Assembly (NCBI GenBank): GCA_963978905.1
Contig: OZ022259.1
Span: 44,162,727-44,226,726 of the forward strand
Direction of reading: 5' to 3'
Length of the DNA stretch: 64,000 nucleotides
Origin: Trichostrongylus colubriformis
Lineage: Eukaryota > Nematoda > Chromadorea > Rhabditida > Trichostrongylidae
The position numbers and the translations under genes are program-made. The stretch's first letter is position 1. Every line of letters starts with the position of its first letter. Of the stretch, positions 11,671-22,741 are shown piece after piece. Under the pieces are notes generated by a model. That model had not been told where the DNA came from. It was given only the letters and a program-made list of their open reading frames with translations, and searched no databases.

Positions 11671-14600
11671 ATGGAGGAAGCGGGGTCGTCCGTCGATCAA
11701 CCGTTGAGTCGTTCGCTAAATGGCAGTATTACTAGCAACAAGCGCAACACAGCTGTTTATCTTTTACACTCCAACGTGAAAAGTAGGTAAAAACTTTTTA
11801 GCATATTTTTTCTCTGCTACTGTTGGTCGTGTAACGTCCCTTCACAACCCGGTTCTGTAACACTTGGGCAACATTCGAAGCGTCTGGACACACCTTTAGT
11901 GCCAATAACTGTAACTATATGGAACTATATGGAACTGTTCGAACTCCAATCAACTGCCCTCCATTTAACCACACAGCTTTCCCCTTGTATGTCAGGACTC
12001 ACAAACGGTCACTGAGCCACGATCAGTGATGCGCGAAAAGGTGCCCGGTCCTTGCTGTCTCCCTTGTGATGTGGCCGCGCGCCGCGCGGAGGTGGCCGGT
12101 GTGTGCTCCGTCGATCTGAGGCCGCCGCCAGACTTTGCGATTCTGCGAGTTTGCGACGTCGCACTTCCGCACGCGGTACTGCGATCATGAGATTGTGCTA
12201 TGCCGCAACTTCGCATGCGAAGTCGCGACACCGCAAAATCGCAAAGTCTGACGGCGGCCTAACCCATTCTCCCCTACACCTCGGATCTGCCGAAGGCCTG
12301 ACTTATTCCCCCCTACTCTTCGGATCTGGCAACGGCACAGTCCTAACAGGAAGAGTATCGTATATGATTATAGTGAGCTTCCATTTTTCAGTCTTTGCAA
12401 ATGCAATCATCGCTCTCAGCAAACTTGGTGATGAACTCTTCCTTCGATCTCAGAAACGTGGCGTGAGTATTTTTTCGTATTCGTGAACTGATATGAAAGG
12501 TCTTTTGAGAGTTCCTATTACTCTGCAATCCTAATCCTGTGCCACTTTGGAAAACTTTTGTTTCTTATATCGTCATAATTTCGAACCTTTTTTCATAGTC
12601 TACGAAGAAATAATTAATCAGGTGCTAAATCTTAGAGGTCAGCTAAACGCCGCCTTATACCATAAGTTGGGTATAATGTCCACGAAGTGGAAATTAAAGC
12701 ATTTTCATAATAGTACCAATTAAAACATTTGTTTTTGTCTTATAAAAGCACTCAATACATTCAAGTAAAATCTGCAAAATGTTGCATAGCAGGGAGATGC
12801 AGGAGGAAAAGGCTTAATGCTGCTAGTGTGGCACAATATGAATTTGCAGGAGGAACTTGAGTCGGATCTGGGGTGGCAACATAGGTAATTACAGAAGGAA
12901 AGCCGCGGATGAGACAGTAGTGCCATCATAGAAACCTGGAGGACCAGCTCGAGAGTGGACTGTATCGCCTTGGATCGCCTTTCTTAGGATGGTTCTTGTC
13001 CAAGGTTCAATGCGTAATAGTTGATCATGAAGCGGTGAAGAATGTCTCTCATGGAAAGCTGTTTCCTTGCTGTGGAAAATTTCAGCTATATGAGGGATAG
13101 TGTGAGAGGCGCTAATATCCCACCTTAATTGAACTCTGTTCTTATCTTCCAGCGCCATGAAAGCCTTCAGAGTCGGGTGAATGGAATCACATTAAAGTTG
13201 AAGAGTAGAATCTCATTTGTTAAGAGGTAGGCCCCTCTATTCAATATACAGATGCAATGCAACCGCATTATCCTTGATCCTTTCAGAAGCTAAAGCTTTT
13301 TTGAGTTGTTACGAAAGTAGTACTTCTTTTCGAGAATACTTTTAGATATCCTTGAAAGCATTCAATAAAACTCGATCGGCGTATGGTGTTTTTCTCTTTG
13401 TGGATGATTTCTTCTCGGATTCTGACACAAACTGCTTGTCATCTGATACGGCCAAGGACTGTCGGCTGTCGATGAAGGTAAGTCACCGTGAAGTCTGTTG
13501 CCATCATTGGTAGTTCAGTAAGCATCACGGTTTTCAACCTTTACCTATTGCACTTATCTCGTTTCAAGCACTGTATATCGGTGATCTAAATAAAAACCCT
13601 TATGGTCAGCGCAGCTTTGCATAGAGTAAGTTACGATGATTAGGAACTTGATGCATGTCTACAAGCAATTGCGAGCTGCTCTGTCGCTTTTTAGTTATAA
13701 GTAGTTACAGGTAGTTATATAAGTAGTTACAGTAATTTCGATTAAAAGTTGTTAATCAAAATTACTATGATAATAAGGTAATTAATAATATCACAGTGTC
13801 AGCGAGATAGGCTTACACGGGAAGAGAAGATGAATCACTCAGATGATTTTTGATGAGCAACCTACTCAGCTGGATTTGAAATAGTCAGTGGGCCTTTTTG
13901 AAGTGGCACAGGGTCATACTGTTCCTTCCAACCAAAAGCTTGGCAACTTGGTGTAGTGTGGTCAAGAATTCGAGAGGAACCCTCCTCCCTCTTCACCATG
14001 ATTGGGTTCATCTTACAAAGTGAGCATCGCCAGTTAGACTTATTAATTGCCGTCTGGCACCTAGATCTCACCAGTCGTTCAATCGAGCACCTCTTATGCG
14101 TATATCATATATCTATTTCGGTTCTAGTTGCTTTCTTATGTATACGTATATTGGTGGCTCCTTCAAATCAGCTCGATTATATGTCATTAGTTAATCATAC
14201 TTCTAGACTGCCTTATCTATGTTCAAAAGTGCATATTTCATGGAAAAGAATCTCGTTTCGTGTATGATTTCAGTGGATGTTTTTGGTAATGAATTGCGTA
14301 TTGAATTTCAGCATACATGTGGTAAGTTAAAGTCACTAATAATCCTGCTTAATACTGTTTGGCCAATTTGGTAGAGCTAAAATTACACCGCGTGGTTAGG
14401 GCGAGGAGTCTAGAGTTCCCTAGTCGCGGGCATCCTTGCAAACTGTAAGTAAATGTTTGTGGATTGGCACCTTAAAATTGTTCAGAACAGGCTTCTGATT
14501 TCTCAAAGGCGTCACGCCGCGCTCGTCAGTATATTCATTTCTCTCTTTTGAAATGGCGTAAGCATCTTTGTGCAGATGTGTGAACCTCTTAGCGACAGAT

Positions 14601-17600
14601 ATGAATGGCGCGTCTTCGAAACCTATGTTGAGGTACTGTTACTATTCCGCTCCTTGAGCTTAGTATGGGAAGGTTTCTACATCTTTGAGGCTCCCTATAC
14701 ACTCACATTTGGCAACTGTCGGCACTTCAAGAGCAAAAACAAGCTAAAGTGACCATTGTACTTTATAGATGTTTCCCGATCGTTTGATGTGAATGTGATG
14801 GAAAAGCACAAGCCGTTCATCTCAGATGTCAGAAAAAGCGACTTGTGCAATGTGGTCACAGTCAGTGCTTCGTAAGTGTTTTCTGTTTTCTGTTCGCTTT
14901 CGTTTCGCTTGCGTTTTGCTGTTTCAGTTGCGGAATATGCACCTAATCGTGGCTGTCTCACCTTCTTTACTTTCCACATTCTAGTTTTTTCCGCGCTTTC
15001 TTAGAGGCCGTCATGACCTTCATCGTCATTGTTAGAAGGGCCTCGGAAGGTTTAAAGACACCAGGAGGGGGTAATTTTGGCTTACTGTAGAACAGACGTA
15101 GTGTGGACGAGTTTGAGTGGCTGCCATTGCACAAACTCGCCAATTTGACGCCTTGGCATGGTGCCAAAAGAAGATGGTTCTATTATAGATTTGTTTTTTC
15201 GTTTTTTACTTTGTTCTTTCTTATGTTGTTTCTAGATGTACTTACGGGTCAAATAAAGTCGGGGGGGGGGGGGGGGGGAGACGCAAAATTTTCACCCACG
15301 TCAAAGCTTCTTTCCCTTCCTAGGGCTAGGCTAAAGCAGATGAGACCTATGCTTTGACAGATGCTTTTTAATGTGGGAGGAGGGGGTATCAATTTTAGCC
15401 TAAGCCTAGTAAGGGAAAGGAGCTTCGACGTCGACGCAGAGTTGCGTCTCCCTCCGACTATTTGACCCTTCTGAGATTTTCAGGTGTAGAAATGCACAAG
15501 TAAGAAGATCCATAAGTAAACAAGTAAAACATGTCACTAGAAAACAATCTAAAGAGGAAATAATTCAAAAAAAGGTTACATCAGGCCGAAGACAAGCTTC
15601 AAAATGAACGAAGCGTGGCTCGGCCATGGAAGCTTGCAGTTCGGACGGAAGCGCGCCCTGGGGGCAAGTAGCGCCCTATGGCGCGTTTTTCAAGACCGGT
15701 TTCGTTACACATTGTATCTACCGAACCCATATGTTTGTTTTCAGACGCCATTGTTTTTGCAAACGTTATTCCGCCCTTGCCCCCCTCCCGGTGCCTTTAA
15801 GCCACATCAGATGTTGTAAGGTTCTTTGAAGTCCATCAGTGATGACGGGGCTTAGGTTGAATTCCTTATGAGGTTGGAATGGAGGTTGAACGGCTACCGA
15901 TTGTAATCAAGCAGTGTTTCGCGCACGGAGATGAAGGATCAGTCTATCTTGTGGTAGGGAATTGGTGTTGTGAAACAGGAAATAGTGTTGTTCAACCACA
16001 CCAAGTGGTGGTTCTGCGTTTTAAGAAGCACATCTTCAGAGAGATTGTCGCTTTCGTGAATGAAATGCATACCGGATATGAAGAACTTATGATGACTGCA
16101 CAAAACGACAAGGTCATATTCAGGAATTTTGTGCAGGTTCCGTTAGGTTGGTATTATAGATTTTGAGTCAAATACTCGTAATTTCAGCATTTTTGATTAC
16201 CGTGATTTTCTAATATCGTTCGGTTATCGTTACTTATTCTGCAGGTACCAAGGCCGCCGTCAGACTTTGCGATTATGCGATATTGCGATATCGCAGCTCT
16301 GCACGCGAGGTTGCGGCACTGCACAATCTCAAGGTCATGGTATTGCGTGCGGAAGTGCGACGTCGCAAAATCGCAAAATTGCAAAGCCTTCTACAAGCTT
16401 CCTTCTTAGGCCGCGGTCATACTTTGCGCAAGCTGCGTTAGTTGACGCCGGCACCGGCGTCAACTAACGCAGCTTGCGCAAAGTATGACCGCGGCCTTAC
16501 GGTCATCTGCCGCTTCCATGTCCTTCTATAGTATGTAGAAAAGCATAGAAAAAGTGTGCGATATGGGTTCATCTTGTGCATGACTACAAACTTTACCTTA
16601 TGTAACATGCTGTTCCTTTTGTTCTTGCTTCAGCAGTTTTTTGGTTTCATCAGTGTTCCCCGGTTAGGAGTCTCTTGTTTAATCGACGGACCACTAACAA
16701 AACTACATGCTATCATATTAAGAACGTCCGGGTGAATCTACATGCAGAACAGAGATTACGGTGCAACGATCTTGCTTCAAAAGGTTTTCCGTTCAACGAA
16801 CAACGGAAATCACTTTCTGTATGAAGGAATTTAAGGTAAGAAATTGTGATAAGATCAAATTAGCTACTTCGAGCCACAATTAGTTCACCATACCATATCT
16901 TCAGCTCCACGAACGTATGTAGAGATGACGAAAAAAGAATGAAATTGTGTCAAGTATTCGACCTCTGATCTTTCTAAATCTTCAAGGGAAGTTCAGAAAG
17001 AATAACAGACTAGTGATGACCAGCCGTCTGTCGCTCCTGGGAGCTGAAATTGATTATTACACCTAATCTCCGAGGCATAAATTTTGTCGCAAAAAAATGG
17101 CGGAGGCTTTTGAACAAGAGATTCACTACCGGTTGGTCTTCCTAATCTAGAGTATTCGTTATGGAACTAATACTTCTCCCCATTCCCCTTTTCTTCCCAT
17201 ACCTCCTGTGCCTTGAACACATCAGGCACACAACGTTTGCCACGAGAGACGAGCGCTCGCATGTAGGGATGCAGCCACATGAATATTACTTCGCTCACGT
17301 TCCGAATTTCCATCTCTCACATCGCCATCAGTGGGCAATGCAGCATCTAAGTTTCCGCTGGGTTCAGCACCAGTACCATTTGGCGCCACGTTCCAGCAAT
17401 AGGAGTTATTTCATTTATAGGAGAAGAGAAAAAGTTTTTTCAAAATTCAAAAAAACATTTATTTTGGAAAATGAAAATTCAGTACGCTGCTTTATGTTAT
17501 TCTCTTGTTTTAAACTTCATCTCACATAAGTCTTTAGGCTATTCTCGCGTTTGCTCGTCAACATGCATGTGATGTTAACTTGTTTTTCGACAAACCGGGA

Positions 17601-19520
17601 AGGTTTGTAAGATTCACTCCAGGGTGTGTATAAAGTGGTACGAATGACTTTCTTCGCACCTAATGTGCGAAGTAGTAATTACGCTTCGCACCTAATGTGC
17701 GAAAAAGTAATTAACGAAGGGCGAGATTCTGAGGTCTCCCAATTATGTAAGTTGCCTACAACAGCCACCGAAAGAAAAATAATTTGAGTCAAGAAAGCCA
17801 GGAAAAAATGAATTTTCTTGTTGGGTAGTACATGCCGTTTCAAATATTTGTTACATATTCATTACAAGTGATACATGAAGGCAAAGCAAATCAAAATTAG
17901 ATTTATATGAAGAAATTTTCGGTTCTGTACGGTCATGTAACTTTGTTGGTGACATATTTAGACCTCTTTATGCAATATTCCTTTACTTTCGCCTTTACAG
18001 TAAGACCTAATTCCGTGACCTCTGAGTTAATATTCATACAAGGGTTATTGACTGAATGGTGGATATGTGTTCACAACGTAAATCTCTTTTTTGCCTTGTA
18101 ACACAGGATATAGAATTCATTTACTCGCGGCTTCTTTTACTCATATCATTTTTCTTTCGGTGGCTGTTGTAGGCAAATTACATGATTGGGTGACCTCAGA
18201 TTCTCGCCCCTCGTTAATTACTTCTTCGCACATTGGGTGCGAAGCGTGATTACTTCTTCGCACATCAGGTGCGAAGAAAGTCATTCGTACCACTTTAAAC
18301 ACACCCTTCACTCCATGATCTAAGGCGGTTACAGTCTTTCGAATCAGATGCTTCGAAACTCTGTAGAATATGCCGTTTTCAGACCCTTAATAGTGGCAGT
18401 TGAAAGCGACGCTGGTTATTCAGCAGAGTTCATCATAGCCACTATGGATGATGATGACCAATCAGATGAGGAATCTCCAGGAGCGACCCAACAGTAGGGA
18501 TTACAGTTGTAGAGGTTGCTACAATTATGTTCAGGCATTTTGTGAATTTGCGACATTACAGACCGTCCAGACTGGTGGGAACTCCTGCGGAGCAGATGAG
18601 TGCACTACATTCACAGATGTAAGTGTGCGGCGAATTAGAACGTAGACATCTCGCTGACAGCAGCTTAGTAGTAATTTAGAAGCCAGATTTTATATCAATA
18701 TTGCGAGAGATCAGGGATTTTCAGGAGTCGGAAACTCTTCTAAATTGTTTTTAGACTTTTTTTAGCCATAATGACTGCCGTCAAGAAATGGCTGAACGAG
18801 CCAGTCAGAATTCCTTTCATGGCGGGTCAAGACCCCTTTCTCAACCTCTTCCTACTGAAAATGTGAGTACCATAGATTTCGCAGCGCTTGATTGGGCGTG
18901 GTCTACGGACTTAGGTGAGAGTGTATCCAACTCTCTCACACCGCCACACACTCTCACTCTAGCCACTCACCCAAGTCCGCAGGCCACGCGCAATCGAGCG
19001 CAGCGAAATGGACTGTAAGAGCCTAAATTTTAAGAAATTACGGCACGATTTTTCAGTCCCATTTGAAGCGCTTTGGAGAAGAAGATGAGTCAATGGTGGG
19101 CGCAGAATTCAATGAAGGTCAAGCGCTGGGTGACCACATGCGTATGGACGATTTTGTACTTGGAGATGGAATGGTCCCTGGAGTGTCTACCGACCATACT
19201 CCACATGACGTGCCTATGGTTTCATGTGGGAAACCTGCTGGTGTGAAGAAAGTAGTAAATGTTCAGGTACTGAGGGGAATGGGAGGCGTTAAAAAGTTGA
19301 CTATTGCAAACTCTCTTTCTCCATGGGACATCGGAATCATTTTCACGCATTTGTCCCATTTGTGCGGCATGACGAGCTCATGTTTTAGAGTTCTACTCAC
19401 AGATATCCTTTTCAGTTCCAACATCACTTCCTCGGTTTGGATAGGAGAACACAACATCAGAGTCAAGCTGCAACCACTGGCAATCCCATTGTTGAGCCAA
19501 CGCAATTGCCGCCATCTTGA
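11671..19520 (+). CDS. hpr-9: RAD9-like checkpoint clamp subunit (9-1-1 complex)
   Basis: RAD9 pairs with HUS1 and RAD1 in the 9-1-1 sliding clamp that signals DNA damage in the nucleus. Exons read: 11,671-11,782; 12,392-12,462; 13,346-13,477; 14,207-14,321; 14,769-14,871; 15,986 to 16,112 or 16,136; 18,383-18,493; 18,535-18,618; 18,766-18,862; 19,057-19,266; 19,416-19,520. Recognised segments follow RAD9 order: HSNVK joined to IFANAIIALSKLGDELFL (family [20 protein letters not shown]), KTRSAYGVFLFVDDFF, FMEKNLVSCMISV, VVVLRF, and FIIATMDDDD (family FVLATLSDTD). The C-terminal tail is acidic, then Q/T/P-rich, and ends LPPS-stop. Not resolved: a segment near 14,575-14,634 (RYEWRVFETY), a probable exon at 16,755-16,835 (ITFCMKEFK, matching family ITFCLKEFR), and one exon before 18,383. 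Introns hold several foldback elements. The symbol follows the C. elegans RAD9 homologue. Confidence 0.85.
12118..12262. mobile_element. Foldback MITE, TTTGCG family
   Basis: Ends AGGCCGCCGCCAGACTTTGC and its inverted partner GCAAAGTCTGACGGCGGCCT enclose about 145 bp rich in GCGA/TCGC words that fold on themselves. It lies in RAD9 intron 1. A second copy lies at 16,251-16,390. Confidence 0.85.
15051..15800 (+). mobile_element. TTTAAAGACACC-ended element with nested foldback
   Basis: The left end TTTAAAGACACCAGGAGGGG continues for about 200 bp as in the copies at 45,785 and 47,301. The right end is GGTGCCTTTAA at 15,790-15,800. Inside, about 15,247-15,470 forms its own inverted repeat (GTCAAATAAAGTCGG with a G-run, against CCGACTATTTGAC; GAGACGCAA against TTGCGTCTC). 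This is a likely later insertion. Part of it precedes a RAD9 exon. Confidence 0.7.
16251..16390. mobile_element. Foldback MITE, TTTGCG family, second copy
   Basis: It starts AGGCCGCCGTCAGACTTTGC and ends in an imperfect inverse (AAAATTGCAAAGCCT). GCGATATTGCGATATCGC-type words lie inside. It is more decayed than the copy at 12,118. Confidence 0.75.
16408..16497. repeat. Perfect 90-bp palindrome
   Basis: Two 44-bp arms, exact reverse complements, are separated by the bases CA. The arms begin AGGCCGCGGTCATACTTTGC. TTA-like sequence flanks both sides (CTTAGG left, CCTTAC right). It shares termini with larger foldbacks at 20,160, 20,474 and 41,366, so it is the smallest member of that MITE family. 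Confidence 0.95.
17622..18306. mobile_element. 685-bp foldback element
   Basis: The left end GGGTGTGTATAAAGTGGTAC and right end GTACCACTTTAAACACACCC are inverted, with arms of about 170 bp. Each arm carries two copies of a small palindrome of the form TTCGCACCTAATGTGCGAA. The arms also share the inverted pair GCCTACAACAGCCACCGAAAG and CTTTCGGTGGCTGTTGTAGGC (first 20 bases of each compared). No transposase is visible. It lies in a RAD9 intron where one expected exon was not found. Confidence 0.88.
18873..19012. mobile_element. Short foldback in RAD9 intron
   Basis: The left arm ATTTCGCAGCGCTTGATTGG with GTGGTCTACGGACTTAGGTG is mirrored by CACCCAAGTCCGCAGGCCAC and CCAATC-like CAATCGAGCGCAGCGAAAT. 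The pairing is imperfect but long. It sits entirely inside the intron between 18,862 and 19,057. Confidence 0.75.
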
Positions 19521-20159
19521 CGGTAGGTGCAGGAAGTATTGTTTGACGCAATCATCGTATTACTTATCCTTTTTTGGGAACACTAAACCCAGGCCCTGCA
19601 TGCAGACTAATTCATTCATACGGTCTGTGCAATTTATGCCTAGGTATCCATGTAATCCCACGGTTTTCAATGGGCATGATCATTTATAGGTAACAATGTC
19701 TTCTCCAACAGGATGAATGCTATGCACTCCGGACAGATGATGAATGGAAACGGAAAGAGTTGGGTAGCTGCATGTATAGGAGAATTGTTGAGTCACCTGT
19801 GAATTATTGTAATTTGTCCATAAAGCTGTAGTAGTAAGGTGTGTTTTCAATCTGCTACTGTCAGAGTGCGACCTGATGTTATGTATGTAAAGCCATCAGT
19901 TACCTCGATTATTTCTTGCTCAAAACCTTTCTAAAAGTCGGTTAAGTTGGCATTGCGCTCCACCTTTTTATCTTGGTGCTTGTGGTCGTTACTTTGACAA
20001 CGTGTGACGGGTCTTTAGAAGTATTTCGAGTAATTAGCCTTATCGCTATAATGCTATGTGCAAAATTTGATTAATAATAAACATATGCAAAAATCCAAGC
20101 ATTTCATTTCCTTCTACTCGCTTAATCGACCGAGTCGTGCAATCTCGGAACTATGCCTA

Positions 20160-20392
20160 AGGCCGCGGTCATACTTTGCGTTGTCTGCGGCAGGGCGTGG
20201 CCGCGTATCTTGCGTCTCCACACTGCCTCGTTGCCTGCGTCATCTCTGACCTCCCCCGTGCCACTCTCTCTTGCTGCCTGTGAGAGAGAGTGGCACGGGG
20301 GAGGTGCAGAGATGACGCAGGCAACGAGGCAGTGTGGAGACGCAAGATACGCGGCCACGCCCTGCCGCAGACAACAAGTATGACCGCGGCCT
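20160..20392. mobile_element. Large near-perfect palindromic MITE
   Basis: The left arm starts AGGCCGCGGTCATACTTTGC and continues with GGCAGGGCGTGGCCGCGTAT. The right arm mirrors it and ends CCGCGGCCT. Arms are about 110 bp with few mismatches around a short GTGAGAG-type centre. It shares termini with 16,408-16,497. Confidence 0.92.
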
Positions 20393-20473
20393 AACGTATG
20401 ACCACGGAGGGCAAAGTTGAACCGCTGCGTCAGCCTCCTTCCTCTCACGAGATACTACCGATATCACTTTGAA

Positions 20474-20649
20474 TGGCCTCGTTCATACTTTGCGCTGGCA
20501 GGGCGTGGTTGCGTTTACAGGCAGCGAGGTAGAGTGGCACAGGGGAGGTGCAGAAACGACGTTGGCAGCGAGACAGGGTGGTACAGGCGTAGACGCAGAG
20601 ACACGCAGCCACACCCTGTCGCCTGCACCGCGAAGTATGAACGCGACCT
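20474..20649. mobile_element. Palindromic MITE, diverged family member
   Basis: It begins GGCCTCGTTCATACTTTGCG, followed by GCAGGGCGTGGTTGCG. It ends CGCGAAGTATGAACGCGACC. The arms are less perfect than in the neighbouring copy at 20,160. Confidence 0.8.
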
Positions 20650-21047
20650 GAGAGTCTTTGAGATATAACCCAAGATTGCATGTGGCTGTGGAGGAACACT
20701 CATATTATCACATCCTAACTCCACTCTCTGATACTGACCAGATGCATGAAAACGTCTTTGGGTCCGTTCCAACCATCAGTTCGAAAATAGTATCCGGTAC
20801 GAAAGCTTCCTCATTTACCGTTGAGCTCTTGCCGTCATTACCATAGTCATGGGGTTCTATTTATCTGAATCATGGCTTAACAGTCTAAATGTATTTTTTT
20901 GATACCTGTAAAGAACAACTACATTTGTTCAGTTCACTCCTACTTATTGCAGTGGAGAAGTAACATTTCAAAGCAAGGTTAAGGAATTCGCTAATATAAC
21001 GAAATATGATAATAAGGGTATGCATCCAGTGTTGCCGCTGACCAAAG

Positions 21048-21293
21048 ATGTCGTTTCCCTCCGAAGACGGCGAGGTGAATATTCCGTCGTCTATTGAACC
21101 ATTGAATATGAAAGTAGTGGTGCTAAGTAGTGCGTTAGTGAAGAAAACGAAATTAAATGGTCTAACATCTGTGAAGCGAGTCGCCATTCTTCTCGTGGAT
21201 TTTAAAAGCAGGCTCATTTTTCGCCGCGATACCGAAAATGCTGTGTCGATCGAAGCCATGTGGACCTGTGGGATGGGCGTATGCAGCACATAG
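21048..21293 (+). CDS. Open frame, 81 codons, doubtful
   Basis: It starts MSFPSEDGEVNIPSSIEPLN and ends TCGMGVCST-stop. It is the only reasonably protein-like frame in the spacer, with a balanced amino-acid mix and no low-complexity run. No family is recognised, there is no obvious splice context, and an overlapping antisense frame of 134 codons exists. It could be an exon of an unrecognised gene or chance. Confidence 0.2.
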   Translation: MSFPSEDGEVNIPSSIEPLNMKVVVLSSALVKKTKLNGLTSVKRVAILLVDFKSRLIFRRDTENAVSIEAMWTCGMGVCST

Positions 21294-22721
21294 CATGCTC
21301 ATTGACAAGGGATGAGCACGGTGAAAAGGGCCAGTGGATAGCTTGCGAGGACACCGTCAGGAGCAATTTCGGCCGATTGTGGAATTAGCGTGCGAAGTAA
21401 AGCAGCTAGTGTAAGGGTGAAAAACGGTAAAACAGTCAACATCCTAAAAGCAACACTCTCTCACCATAAGGGACGTTTCTTCGCGCCTCCTGCATCACTA
21501 GCAGCTTGTTAGAGGGGTGATGCATATAGCAAGGGGGCGCTACTGGAGTTACGGGAAGGGGGTTGGGGTGTGTAGCCTTTTGCGAATTTTCGTTTTGCGG
21601 CGTCGCACTCGCGACGCCATCACAACCTGCCGCGGTCGGTTGGAATTCTCAGGACGTAAGAAGGTGGTACCATGAGAAGAGGTTTCAGCTTAGAGATGCT
21701 TACAATGGGCATCAACAAAAACAGAGGAGGATCGTATAAGACAGTGTCGGCGAAGAATGGAACGACAGATGCTGGGACTTCGACTTCACAATAAAGTATC
21801 GAACAGGACACCACGTGAAAGACGGATTGCGGAAATAAATGTTAAATGTTTAAATGTCAATAATTTTGAGAGCGCCTAATAGCAGAAACTGGGCGCGGCC
21901 TATGCTTCCTTCGAGTGACCCCACTCACCCCAGTAGCACCAGCGAGGGCAACTGCGCCAGTTCCCTGTATATGAATTCGGATACGGATATTTTACGATAG
22001 CACTTGTATTGGTATCGAAGTACTGATTTCTTCGAGGACAATTCTCCCAGAACTTAATTAAGAAGAGGCTGGTGATGTTCTTTATCGGATACAGAAATTC
22101 CTGTGTTTGGAAGTCATCATATCGAGAATTGTGGACGTGCAAGGGCCCAGACGTATGGGAAGGGGGGGGGGGGGAGGGGAGGGGTGGCACCCATCATCGC
22201 GCTCTCGTCCCTCACTCAATATCGCTTTCAAAATCACTAGTTCGTACATTCAGGTGCATATTTTAGAATGAGCCTCGGAGGGGTGGCAGAGATTTCTTTC
22301 TGAACTAGGTTCAATCCAAATACGAAGCGAAAATAGCGTCATATGTCAAGCACAGTGGAGTGCCTACCCCCCCCCCCACAATAGCACCCACGACGTGCAC
22401 ATGTTCGAGTGAATATGATTTAAGCAGTTCCTTTCAGTTACGCTATCGCAACAGTCTTCCGATTCCATTTTGGTTGTTGCGCGTAGGGTAAGGTGCACTG
22501 TGTGCGCGTAACCGCGCGAATTTACGGCGATCCCGTCTCGGGCGTGCACTTTTTAAATTCTTTTTCGCAGTATGTAATGGAAATTATTTTTATAGTAAAC
22601 ATTCTGCACTTGCACATTTGCAATCTTGAATTCATAGAAGACTTTTTGTAAGTGGTCTGGTCGTTGGTTGTGGTGAATTGCAACGAGAAGGACATTTCAT
22701 GGTTCATCCTTGATATTATTA

Positions 22722-22732
22722 TTCCATTTCAG
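22722..22732 (+). promoter_or_regulatory. Spliced-leader acceptor, first gene of cluster
   Basis: TTCCATTTCAG ends 9 bases before the ATG at 22,742. It is a strong nematode acceptor with no upstream exon recognised. For a first-position operon gene an SL1-type leader would be expected. Confidence 0.6.
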
Positions 22733-22741
22733 AAAAAAAAG

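Larger units (their letters stand above)
19521..22732. other. Spacer between RAD9 and RFC5 genes
   Basis: This spacer contains an AATAAA at 20,076-20,081 that could serve RAD9, two palindromic elements and one 81-codon open frame at 21,048. From 21,300 to 22,730 I recognised nothing except a G-run near 22,163 and a C-run near 22,368. No conserved exon was seen on either strand. The promoter of the downstream operon should lie here, but I see no definable element. Confidence 0.5.

Noticed and set aside
17161..17529. 122-codon His-rich frame in RAD9 intron region
   Set aside because: No RAD9 match and no convincing splice sites. A second frame in the same place looks equally plausible as low-complexity protein.
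20885..21289. 134-codon minus-strand frame
   Set aside because: Leu/Ser/Phe-rich, no motif, no splice context. The overlapping plus frame is only slightly more protein-like.
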